Origin: Muscardinus avellanarius
Lineage: Eukaryota > Chordata > Mammalia > Rodentia > Gliridae
Length of the DNA: 64,000 bases
Direction: 5' to 3'
Assembly: GCA_963383645.1 (NCBI GenBank)
Contig: OY726573.1
Span: 20,436,845-20,500,844, forward strand
Both the position numbers and the translations under genes were made by a program. Below the pieces are notes generated by a model. It was not told where the DNA came from and searched no databases. It saw nothing but the letters and a program-made list of their open reading frames with translations. Of this stretch, positions 50,201-62,800 are shown one piece after another. How positions within the stretch are numbered: the first letter of the stretch is position 1; every line of letters begins with the position of its first letter.

Positions 50201-53200
50201 ATAAAAAATATAAGCTAAGCGTGGTGGCACATGCTTGTAATCCTAGTACTTGGGAGGCTGAGACAGGAAGGTTACAGTTTTGTGGCCAGTCTCAGCTACT
50301 TAGACCCTTTTTCAAAATAAAGAATAAAAAATAGGGCTAGAGGTATAGCTCTGAGGTAGAATGCCCCTGGGTTCCATCCCCATTGCTGCTAAAAAATAAA
50401 ATAAAATAAAAAATATAAAGGCTAAAGGTGTATGGCTCAGAGTAGAATGACCCTGGGTTCAGTCCCCAGTACAAAAAAACAAAAAACAAAAAACGGGGCG
50501 GTATGATGGATGCTATTATGAAGAAAAGAAAGGTAATGGCTAAGAGTGATGAAGACTATTTTTCTAAACAAGGAAGTCAACGAAGACCTCCGTCTTTGAA
50601 ATTCAACTGTGGAAGTAGTGCTGATGGGTATTAAAGGTAGAATGCTTTCTTTCTTTTTTTCGGTATTGGGGATGGAACCCAGGAGCATTCTACCTCTGAG
50701 CTACACCCCTAGCCCTATTTTTTATTCTTTTGAAACAGGGTCTCACTGAGTTGCAAAAAGCCTCACTAAGGGCTGGGTGTGGTGGTGCACACTTGTAATC
50801 CCTGCGCTTGTGAGGCGGAGACAGGAGGATTGCGCAGGTTCGAAGCCAGCCACACTGGTTTAAGAGACCCTGTTTCCAAATAAAATGTATAAAAACAGGT
50901 CTGGGAGTGTAGTCTGGAAGTAGAAGGGCTTCCGGGAACCCCAGTACCAAAAAAAAAAAAAAAAAAAAAAAAGCCTCACTAAGTAGCTGAGGCTGTCCAT
51001 GAAGTCCATGAACCTCATTCTTCCTGTCTCAGCCTCCCAAATGCTGAGATTACAAGCATGTACCACCACGCCTGGCTTTAGAATGCTTTCTTAATGGTAA
51101 CTTGTCTACTGAATAAATATTAAAATACTTTAATTTATTACACTGAAAATGTTTTTTTCTTTTTAAGTTGGACACATTGTCTCAGGTAGAAGAAGAGTCT
51201 CTGTTAAGAAATGATCTCCGTCCAGCCAATAAACTTGCAAAAGGAAATAGGTTATTCATGAGATTTGCCACAAAAGGTAAATTTGACTTTTGGTATTAAT
51301 TTTTTGGGGTGGTGGTGGTTCTGGGGATGGAACTTAAGGGCATTCCACCTCTGAGCTACACCCCAGCCCTATTTTATGTTTTTATTTTGAAGTAGGACCT
51401 CACTAAGTTGCAGATGGCGTCACTAAATTGTTGAGGCTGGCCACAAACCTGTGATCCTCCTATCTCAGCCTTGGAAGTACTGGGATTACAAGCATGTACC
51501 ACTACACTTGGCTGACTTTTGGTATTAATTTTTGCCTTCAATCAAAATTATTAATCATTGATTGAAATCTTTGTCTTTTGAATAGAACTTAGATCAAGTC
51601 ATTTTCTTCAAAGCTGGGCGTGGTGGTGCATGCTTGTAATCCCAATACTTGGAAGGCTGAAATAGGAGGATCCCAGTTCATGGACAGCCTCAGCTACATA
51701 GGGAGGCCTTCCACAACTTAGTGAGAACTTTTTTCAAAATAAAGAATTAAAAAAAATAGGGCTGGCATGTAGCTTGGAGGTAGGATACCCTAGGGTTTCA
51801 TCACCAGTATTACCAAAAACAAAAGTTCCCTTCAAACTATAATATTTTGTTTTTGTTCTTTTGTTTGTTTGGGTTTTTTTTTTTTTTTTTTTTGGTGGTA
51901 CTGGAGTTCCTGGAAGCCTTTCTACCTCTGGGCTACACTCCCAGACCTATTTTATATTTGTATTTGGAAACAGGGTCTCCTAAGCCAGCATACACGGCTG
52001 GCTTTGAACCTGTACGATCCTCCTGTCTCAGCCTCCCAAGCGTGGGGATTACAAGCGTGCACCACCATGCCCAGCTAATATTTTGTTTTTATGAAATAAT
52101 GACTTACAGACTGAGAGGAATTTCTGACTTTGAAAATTATTTTTAGCCGGGCGTGGTGGCGCATGCTTGTAATCCCCGTGCTTGGGAGGCAGAGACAGGA
52201 GGATCGTGCAGGTTCGAAGCCAGCCTTGCACGCTGGCTTAGGAGACCCTGTTTCCAAATAAAAATGTAAAAATAGGTCTGGGAGTGTAGCCTGGAGGTAG
52301 AAGGGCTTCCAGAAACCCCAGTATCACCAAAAAAAAAAAAAAAAAGAAAGAAAGAAAATTATTTTTAGCTAGGCATGATGGTGCAAGCCTGTAATTCCTG
52401 TCCTTGGGAGGCTGAGACAGGAGGGTAGCAGGTTCAAGGACAGCCTCAGGCAAGTAGCGAGACTCATTAACGTAGGGAGACCTTGTTTTCAAATAGGAAA
52501 TAAAATTGGTCTGGGAGTGTAAAATTTTTGTGTTTTCTGGCTAAAGTAAGTTGCTTTCTGTTAAAGCTAGTTTGCCTGTTTTTCAGCCAGTTATCATCTG
52601 AACTATGAAAACTTTTTAAAAAATTATACTTTTTAATTTATCATGGCACATCCTCATGGATGGACATCACAAATATGCCCTTCAGCTCTGAGTCTCTCTC
52701 TTTTTTTTTTCAGTACTGAGGATTGAACCCAGGGGCATTCTACCTCCAAGCTACACTCCCATCCCTTTTTTTTTTTTTTTTTTTTCTTCTGGTACTGGGA
52801 GTGGAACCCAGGGGCTTTCTGCCTCTAGGCTATACTCCCAAAACCTATTTTATACTTTTTTTGGAAACAGGGTCTCACTAAGTTGCTGAGAGCCTCATTC
52901 AGTAGCTGATGCTGGCTTTGAACCTGTGAGATCCTCCTGTCTCAGCCTCCCAACTGCTGGGATTACAAGCGTGCGCCACCGTGCCTGGCTTCCTATTTTT
53001 AATTCTTTATTTTGAAACAGGGTCTCACTAAGTTGCAGAGGGCTTCACCAAGTAACTGAGGCTCCTGTCTCAGCCTCTCAAGTACTGAGATTACAAGTGT
53101 GCACCACCATGCCCAGCTTCTGATTCTCTCTCATAAGACTTTATACACTGATTTTTGGTAGGCATTAAAAAAATATCCACATATTTATATATATATTTTA

Positions 53201-54047
53201 ATCATTTGCAGGTGTTAACCCTTTACTCTTAAATACTTTAATATGTATTTCTTTTCTTTTCTTTTTTTTTTTTTTTGAGGTACTGGGGATGGAACCTAGG
53301 GGCATTCTACCTCCAAGCTACACCCCTAGCCCTATTTTTCAGTCTTTTTATTTGTGAAACAGGGTCTCACTGAGTTGTGAAGGGCCTTGGTAAGTAGCTG
53401 AGGCTGTCTGCGAGCTGCGATCGTCCTGTATCAGCCTCCCAAATGCTAGGATTACAAGTGTGTACTACCACGCCTGGCTTGAATATGTATTTCTGAAGAC
53501 CAGGGACTCTGTTTTATCCACAACACAGTGATCAAAGTCAGAAAACTTAGTATTAATACCATATGTAATAACTAACCCATTGTTCATGTTTAACAGATTT
53601 TATCAATATTAAAAATAGGCTTTCTGTAGATTATCTCACCCTATAGATCTAAGATCTACACTGGGATTGATATTTAAGTATGTCCTGTTTCTTAATTTCC
53701 CTTACTCTCTGGAACTACTCCTTTGCTTAGTTTTCTTGATTGAGACATTTCATTAATTCATTCATGAATACTGGGGATTGAACTCAGCAGCATTCTCTCT
53801 TTGAGCTACACCCCCAGGCAGATTTTATTTAATTAATTTTATTTATTTTTTGCGGGTCTGGGGATGGAACCCAGGGGCATTCAATCTCCAAGCTACACTC
53901 CCTGCCCTATATTTTTATTCTTTATGTTGAAACAGGGTCTCACTAGGTTGTGGAGCACCTCACTAAATAGCTGAGGCTGTCCACAAACTGATCCTCCAGT
54001 CTCAGCCTCCTGAATGCTGGGATTACAAGTGTATGCTACTACGCCCG

Positions 54048-54084
<37 letters not shown>

Positions 54085-54429
54085 GCGGTACTGGGGATGG
54101 AAGCCAAGGGCATTCTACATCTGAGTTATACCCCCAGCCCTATTTTTTTATTCTTTATTTTGAAACAGGGTCTCACTGAGTTGCAGAGGGCCTCACTAAG
54201 TAACCTAGGCTGGCCGCGAACTCAGATCCTCCCGTTGCAGCCTCCCCAAAACTGGGATTACAAGTGTGCACCACACACCCAGTTCAGATTTTATTTCTTA
54301 TTTGGAAACAAGGTCTCACTAAATTGATGCAAGTCTTTCTACTTGCTGAGGCTGTCCTCGAACCTGTGATCCTCTTGTCTCAGCCTCCCAAATACAGGGA
54401 TTACTGGTATACGCCAGCCACCATGCCTG

Positions 54430-54497
<68 letters not shown>

Positions 54498-55463
54498 TGG
54501 AGGTGGAACCCAGAGGCTTTCCACCTCTGGGCTATACTCCCAGACCTATTTTATATTTTATTTTGAAACAGGGTCTCACTAAGTTGCTGAGACCCTCACT
54601 AAGTAGCTGAGGCTGGCTTCAAACCTGCGCGATCCTCCTGTCTCAGCCTCCCAAGCACGGGGATTACAAGTGTGCGCCATCACGCCCGGCTATATTTACT
54701 TTTTATTGTATATATATTTTTGGAGTACTGGGGATTGAACCCAGGGGCATTCTACCTCCGAGATATAACCCACCCCTATTTTTTTTATTACTTATTCTGA
54801 AATACATGCACACACACACACACACACACACACGCTCATTTTCATTTTTTTGTTACTAGGGATTGAAGCCAGGGGCGTTCTATGTCTAAGATATATCCCT
54901 ACCCTTTTTTATTGTATTTTATTTTTATTTATTTATTTATTTATTTTGTGATACTGGGGAGGTAAGTTGCTGTAATTTGCAGAGGGCTTACGTTCTTGAA
55001 GCTGGCTTTGAACCTGTGATCCTCCTGTCTCAACTTCCCAAGTATTAGGATTACAGGTGTGTGCCACCACATCTGGCTTGACTTATAGAAAACCTCAGTT
55101 TGGGTCTTTGTACTGTACCCTCCTGGTTTCATTCAGGATGGACATTTGAGGAAAGAATACTACAGAAGTGATAATGTGTCATTTTCAGTGCATTGTATTA
55201 AGAGGTACATAAAATTTATTCATCTTATTTTTAAGGATATTAACTTTTTATTCACTTGTTTAAGGTAATGATTGATGGCCAGGTTGCTCCATTGCAAAAT
55301 TAACTATTTTTCTGCTTATAATTTAAAAATTGGCAGGAAAATGCATTGAGATTATATGAATAGTCTCTTGTGCATCACACTCATATGCAGTAGCTTTAGC
55401 ACCCATTAATAATCCATGACTCTATCATTTCTTTATTAGTTGGCAGTCCAGTCTGGACACGAA

Positions 55464-55507
<44 letters not shown>

Positions 55508-58500
55508 TTTTTTGTAGGTCTGGGGATGGAACCCAGGGGCATTCGACCTCCAAGCTACACCCTCTACACTATTTTTTTCTTTATTTTGAAACTGGGTCTC
55601 ACTGAGTTGCATAGAGTCTCACTGAGTTTCTTTTTTTTTTTTTTTTTGGTGGTGGTACTGGGGTTCCTGGAAGCCCTTCTACCTCCGGGCTACACTCCCA
55701 GACCTATTTTTACATTTTTATTTGGAAACAGGGTCTCCTAAGCCAGCGCGCGTGGCTGGCTTCGAACCTGCGCGATCCTCCTGTCTCTGCCTCCCAAGCG
55801 CAGGGATTACAAGCATGCGCCACCACGCCCAGCCGAGTCTCACTGAGTTTCTAAGGCTGTCTGTGAACTGTGATCCTCCGGTCTCAGCCTTCCGAGTTTA
55901 CAAGCGTGTGCCAACACGCCCGGTTCAAACTTTCTCTTTTTATTCTCTTTTTTTTTTGTTGTTGTTGTTGTTGTACTGGGGATAGAACTCAGGGGTATTC
56001 TATCTCCGAGCTATACCCCCCCCCAGTCCTATTTTTTATTCTTTATTTTGAAACAGGGTCTCACTGAGTCGTAAAGGGCTGTTGAGGCTGTCCTAGAACC
56101 GCGATCCTCCTGTCTCAGCCTCCCAAATGCTAGGATTACAAGCATGTGCCACCATGTCCAGCTAACTTTCTCTTTTTATTTATTTATTTATTTATGTATT
56201 TATGTATTTATGTATTTACTTGTATTTGTTTAGAGTCATAGAATATTGGTCAGTGATTCAGCAATGATTCATTGCTGTCATTATTTTGATTCACCAGTTG
56301 TCCTGGATTTGGCCTGTGGAGCCCCTGCATACTTGGACAAGCCCCATGACTCTTTGAACATTTTCTCAATTTATAGCAGAACAAAACATTTTGTTTTTCC
56401 AGACTCAGTTTGTACTCTACCTGTTCCAGATCTGGAATCAGCCACTTCTCCAAGAAGCTGGTGTGCATGGGTTTTTTAGGGACATAGAGGATGGAGGAGT
56501 TGTATGTACTGATTGTTGTCCCATTTGCTTGTAGCACTGGATGCATTTGCAGTGGTATTTGCCTTTTGCAGTCAGTGTCCAAGGAGCTGTTGAAGGCCTT
56601 TGTACTACTGCTTTTCATAAACATATGACCACCAATCGTTTTCCCTTTCTGTTAACTTGCATTTTAATGTGACAGGTGTGATCATTCTCATATTTATTCA
56701 GTTGAATGGCTTTTTTAGTGCATTCTAAATGTATAGTACTCTCTGCTGTTTTTAAGCCAATTTGAGGACTATCACAATAAAACAAGAAAAAAAGATTTAT
56801 CAAGTATATGAAATCATGTAGTTTGATTCTTTAACCCTTGTTTGTGGTTTTCTTTTTTTTTTTTTTTTTCTGTACTAGGGATGGAACCCAGGGGCATTCT
56901 ACCTGTGAGCAACATCCCCCAGCCCTATTTTTTTATTCTTTATTTTGAAACAGGGTCTCACAGAGTTGCAAAGGACCTCACTAAGTAGCTGAGGCTTTCC
57001 ATGAACTGCGATCCTCCTGTCTCAGCTTCCGAATGCTGGGGTTACAAACGTGTGCTACCACACCTGGCTGGAGTGTTTGTCATTCAAAAATGAATATTAA
57101 CTTCCAGAGGATAGCAAAATGTCACCTGAAGTCTTAAAAAAAAAACAACACAAAACTGCTTGGTGTGGTACACGCTTATAATCCCAGTACTTGAGTGGCT
57201 GAGATAGGAGGATCGCAAGTTCAATGTTAGCTTCAGCAACTTATTGAGGTTCTCAGCAGCCTAGTGAGACCCTGTTTGAAAATAAAAAATAAAATAGGGC
57301 TAGGGGTGTATCTCAAAAGCAGAATGCCCATGAGTTCAATATAAAACAAAACAAAACTCCTATGCCTCTTAGAACTTTATATTGTTCTTTTTTTTTTTTT
57401 TTTTTTTTTTGTTGTACTGGGGGTGGAACCCAAAGGCTTTCTCCCAGACCTATATTTTATTTGGAAACAGGGTCTTACTAAGTTGCTGAGAGCCTCACTA
57501 AGTAGCTGAGTCTGGCTTTGAACCTGTGCGATCCTCCTGTGTCAGCCTCCCAAGCGCGGGGATTTCAAGCGTGCGCCCCATGCCCGGCTTATTGTTCATT
57601 TTTCATAATATTTCCTCTGCTTAGTCAGCTCCTAAACAGCAGCTTAACCTTCATCATCTCAGTATTTTACTTTACCTCCTCCACAAAATGCACTGCCTTA
57701 ATATACACACAGCGAAGGGAATATTTATAGAAACTGTTCTTTTTAGTTGTCAAATTGCACTGAGCTAATTTCAGCTCTGGAGAACGTTATGTGTTTTTTT
57801 TAAAAACCCATTCAACATTATCTTCATATCCACAGGAATTCCTAGGTAACTGTTGTAATTAAATTTTAGATGACAAAAAGGAACTTGGAGCAGCTAGAAG
57901 AAGTCAGTATTACATGAAATATGGGAATCCAAATTATGGAGGCATGAAAGGAATTCTTAGCAATTCTTGGTGAGTTTGAAACCTTGAAGTATAGTAGTTT
58001 AAATATTACTTAAGCTTTTTCTTAATTCTTCAGTCAGTTGGTATTCTGTAGTGGAATGTAAAAACCTCATGTGGACTGAAAAAGACAATGGGGAAGAATT
58101 CAAGATTCTTAACTGTGATGAATGATAGGAGAATACTGTTTTCAGTTCACTTAAATATCTGCTTCAGCACCTAATATTGCTTTATTGTCTGGTTGAAATG
58201 AATTGATAGATTTCAGGATCCTTCCTGATGGTTTCTGATCATGTGCTTATTTTGACAATGTTGCAGGAAACGAAGATATCATTCCCGTCGCATTCAGCGG
58301 GATGTGATCAAGAAGAGAGCCCTGATTGGGGATGATGTTGGCTTGACATCGTATAAACACCGACATTCCGGTAGTTGCCTGCTCAGCTCTTGGGTAGACA
58401 CATATTTGGCTCTCGAAATCATATTTTTATTCTTAATACAGTCTTTTAAGGTTCCAAACTTTATCATCCTTTCTTCCTTGCCCTCACCCTCTGCCAACAT

Positions 58501-59104
58501 ATAGGAAAGTAAGTCAAGTCACAATTAATTTTAAATTGCCCATGCACAGAAGTCATAATTTTATAAAAACTGTTTTAGAAAACAACAACAAAAAAAATGT
58601 GAATAGGGAAAACTAAAATAAAACTTCTTAAAAACTGAGTTGTTCAGCTGGGTGTGGTAGTGCACACTTGTAATCCCAGCATTTGGGAGGCAGAGACAGG
58701 AGGATCGTGGTTCACGGACAGCCTCAGCTACTACTTAGTGAGGCCCTTTAAACTCAGTGAGACCCTATTTCAAAATAAAGAATAAAAAACAGGGCTTGGG
58801 GTATAGCTCAGAGGTATAATGCTCCTGGGTTCCATCCCCAGTGTTGCCCAAAAAAAAGAAAAAAACTGAATTTTTTCTATTCTAAAACAACTGCATGCCA
58901 GTTGTGATGGCATACATTTGTAATCCTAGTACTTGAGAGGCTGATATAGGAGAATCGCAGGTTCACAGCCAGCCTTATCTACTTAGTGAGGCTCTCTGCA
59001 ACTTAGTGAAACCCAGTCTTGAAATAATTAAAAAATAGGGCTGGGGGGAGTGGTATAGCTTGGAGGTAGAATGCCCCTGAGTTCAATCCCCAGTTCTGCA
59101 AAAA

Positions 59105-59157
<53 letters not shown>

Positions 59158-61385
59158 AGAGAAAGAGAGAGAAAGAGAAAGAAAGAAGGAGAAAAAAAGA
59201 CTGCAGCCAGGCATGGTGTGGACACTTGTAATTCCAGCATTTGGGAGCCTGAGACTGGAGAATTACAGTTTGTGGACAGCCTCAGCTACATAGCGAGGCC
59301 CTTTGCAACTCAGTGAGACCCTGTTTCAAAAAATAAAAAAACTAAAAGATTAAAAAATAGGGGCTGGGTGTGTAGCTCGAAGGTAGAATTCTCCCAGCTT
59401 CCATTTCCAGCACCACAAAAACAACTACATGAAAAATAATTTTTAAAATATATCAACTTGGTTGATTTTATTTATTCTTGTTCTGATAATGTAAATAGGC
59501 TGCTGTGTCAAGTACTTTTTGTGTATTGAATGCTTTTGAATGCCACAGAAAAGTGGGATATTATGGCTTGAGCTTTCTTTCTCTGTTTTTGTACTTAATA
59601 TAAATGAATCATTTTTATTTGTTTTATGAAGATTGATTTTATTTGCATTTAATGCATGGACTACATGTTTTATAGAACTAGCCAAGTTAGCATATGACCT
59701 AAATAAGATACATACATTTTAATGGGACAGAGAGAGTCTGTATAAAAATATACATTTTTATTTAATGTGTATTATAGAATTACATGATATCTGTATAATA
59801 ATATGTATATTTTTCTATTACACAGCACAGTTAACACTTTTCCAATTTCAATTACATTAGGGCCAGGCATGGTGGCACATGCCTGTAATCGCAGGTTCGA
59901 GGCCAGTTTTATCAACTTAGACCCTATTTCAAAATAAAAAATAAAATAGCACCAATAAAAATAAATAGCACAAAAAAAAGATATTGTAATCATTCACACT
60001 TTGTGTTCATATAAAGAAATTATAAAGTAAATTGCCTCTAGGTGTGGCGTAATCTCAGGCTTGGGAGGGTGAGACCAGAGGATTGCAGATTTGAGGTCAT
60101 CCTCAACACTTTAGCAAGGCCCTTGGTAACTTAGTGAGACCTTGTTTCAAAAGTTAAAAAAAAAATAGTGCTAGGAGTGTAGCTTGAAGGTAGAATGTCC
60201 TTGGGTAAATCTCCAGTACCACACACACAAAAAAAAAGTAAATTGCCCTTAATTCTTGTATCCTAATATGACAACTTATTTCATATATTTTCCCATTTGT
60301 CTATTTTCATAGAGCATTTTTTATGAACTTTAAAGTTAGTAGATAATTTCCATTATTTTGTATGGTTATGTGCTATGAAGTTGCTATGAACATTGAAATA
60401 GCAAATATTGAGCTAATACAGCCTCTGGTAGGCCGGGCATGGTGGTGCAAGCTTGTATCCCAGTGCTTGGGAGGCTGAGACAGGAAGATCGCACAGGTTC
60501 ACAGCCAGGCTCAGGTACTTAGTGAGGCTCTAGGCAACTTAGTGAGACCCTGTTTCCAAATAAAGTATAAAATAGGTCTGAGAGGATAGCCCAGAGGTAG
60601 AAAAGTACCTGGTACCACGAGAAAAAAGAAAAAAAGCCTCTGGTAAACTGGGTATGGTGGCACATGCTTGTAATTCCAGCATTTGGGAGGCTAGGACAGG
60701 AGGATCTTGGTTTGAGACCAGCCTCAGCTACTTATACCCTTTGCAAATCAATGAGACCCTGTTTCAAAATAAAGAAGCCAGGCGTGGTGGAGCACTCTTG
60801 TAATCCCAGCATTTTGGAGGCTGACAGGAGGATCCCAGTTTGCAGACAGCCTCAGCTACTTAGTGAGGCCCTCCGCAACTTAGTGAGACCCTGTTTCAAA
60901 AATAAAGAATTAAAAACAGGGAAGGGGGTGTAGCTCGGAAGTCAAATGCTCCTGGGTTCCATCCCCAGACCCGCAAAAAAAAAAAAAAAGTAGTAGTAGC
61001 CGGGAGTGGTGGTGCACACTTGTAATCCCCACGCTTGGGAGGCGGAGACAGGAAGATCACCCAGGTTTGAAGCCAGCTGCACTGGTTTAAGAGACCCTTT
61101 TTCCAAATAAAAATATAAAAATAGGTCTGGGAGTGTAACCCATAGTTAGAAGGGTTTCGAGGAACCCCCGGTACCACCAAAAAAAAAAAAAAAAAAATAG
61201 CCGGGCGTGGTGGCACGTGCTTGTAATCCCCGTGCTTGGAAGGCCGAGACAGGAGGATCGCCCAGGTTCGAAGCCAGCCGTGCTGGCTTAAGAGACCCTG
61301 TTTCCAAATAAAAAGTATAGAATAGGTCTGGGAGAGTAGCCCTGAGGTAGAAGGGTTTCCAGGAATTCCAGTACCACCCAAATAA

Positions 61386-61416
<31 letters not shown>

Positions 61417-62416
61417 ACAAACAAATAAAATAAAGAATAAAAAATAGGGCTGGAGGTGTAGCTCGGAGGTAGAATGCCCCTGGATTTCATGCCCAATACC
61501 ACAAATATGTAACCCTGTTGATCAATATGTAACCTTGTTTTTCTTTTTTTTCTGTGTAAAGATACCTCATTTAACATATAATGTTGAGTAATTAATGTGG
61601 AATTCATGGCCAGCAACACTGTAACTCATGCCTGAATGGGACTATCTAACACATGTATTTTCTCCTTAAGTCATATCACATAGCCTTCTTGTACTTAACA
61701 ACACTAGACAGCACTTTAACCACTTTATTTGGAGGACATCTTAAACAGTGAAGCCACCAAAAAAAGCACAAAAATGTTGAAAACATGGCAGTCAGTAGAC
61801 TGAAAAGGACACTTGGTTACAGAGTGAGAGATGAAACAATAAGGTAGAGTGCTGCTTTGTTTGACCTCAGCTGGGAACAAATGTATCTAGTGACTCAGTT
61901 TTCTTTGTTGTGCTGCATATATCTGCAAATGACCTTGAAAGTACCTTGAATATTGATTTAGGAATTATAAATGATTTTAACAGATTTTCAAATATAAAAC
62001 TTGGGAAGCCAAGTGTGGTGGCACACATTTGTAATTCCAGTACTTGGGAGGCTGAGACAGGAGGATCACAGGTTCAAGGACAGCCTCAAGCAAGTAATAA
62101 GGTTCTCATCAACCTAGCAAGACCATTTTCAAATAAGAAAATTGGGATGGGGATGTAACTCAAAGGTAGAATGCTTCTGGGTTCAATCCCTAGTACCACA
62201 ACAACAACAACAAAACTTGTGAATATAAGTATTAACTCTTTTAAATGACATTATAATACTCCATTAGGCTGCCAGATTATACTTTGCCTAACCATTCTCC
62301 TATTGCAGGCCTCAGAATGGTATCTAGTTTGGTACTGTTATGGATAATGCTCCAATATTATCTCAAAGATGGAATTTTGTTCACCAATGTAGAGTAGAAA
62401 ATCATACTTGTTAGTT

Positions 62417-62468
<52 letters not shown>

Positions 62469-62762
62469 TGGTGCTTGGGATGGAATCCAGGGGCATTCTT
62501 CCTCCAAGCTACACCCTCAGCCTGATTTTTATTCGTTATGTTGAAACAGTCTCACTGAGTTGCAAAGGGGCCCACTAAGTAGCTGAGGTAGGTAGGGGAC
62601 CACAATCCTCCAGTCTCAGCCTCCCAAATGCTGGGATTATAAGCGTGCGCCACCACGCCGGGCTCCATACTTGTTAGTCTTAGTCTAGGTTTTTCGTCAT
62701 TTTTTTTTTGTTGTTGTTGTTAAATTCTTTCAGCATTAGTGAATGTTCCTGAGGAACCCATT

Positions 62763-62800
<38 letters not shown>

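Larger units (their letters stand above)
48074..51167 (+). other. NCBP3 intron 6
   Basis: 48074-48360 and 49945-50095 are unclassified. Otherwise SINEs, one ID monomer and microsatellites. Confidence 0.8.
51277..57869 (+). other. NCBP3 intron 7
   Basis: Repeat-poor parts are 52530-52700, 53480-53765, 55076-55470 and 57590-57869, with an L1/HAL1-like stretch at about 56230-56830. The rest is a dense, mostly minus-strand SINE field. Confidence 0.8.
58371..62733 (+). other. NCBP3 intron 9
   Basis: 58371-58640, 59425-59860, 60240-60430, 61505-62008 and 62205-62415 are repeat-poor. 62260-62400 has an L1-like hint ('ggataatgctccaatattat'). Otherwise plus-strand SINEs dominate. Confidence 0.75.

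Noticed and set aside
56250..56624. A 124-codon minus-strand frame
   Set aside because: It lies within a probable ancient LINE fragment and has no recognised domain or splice context.
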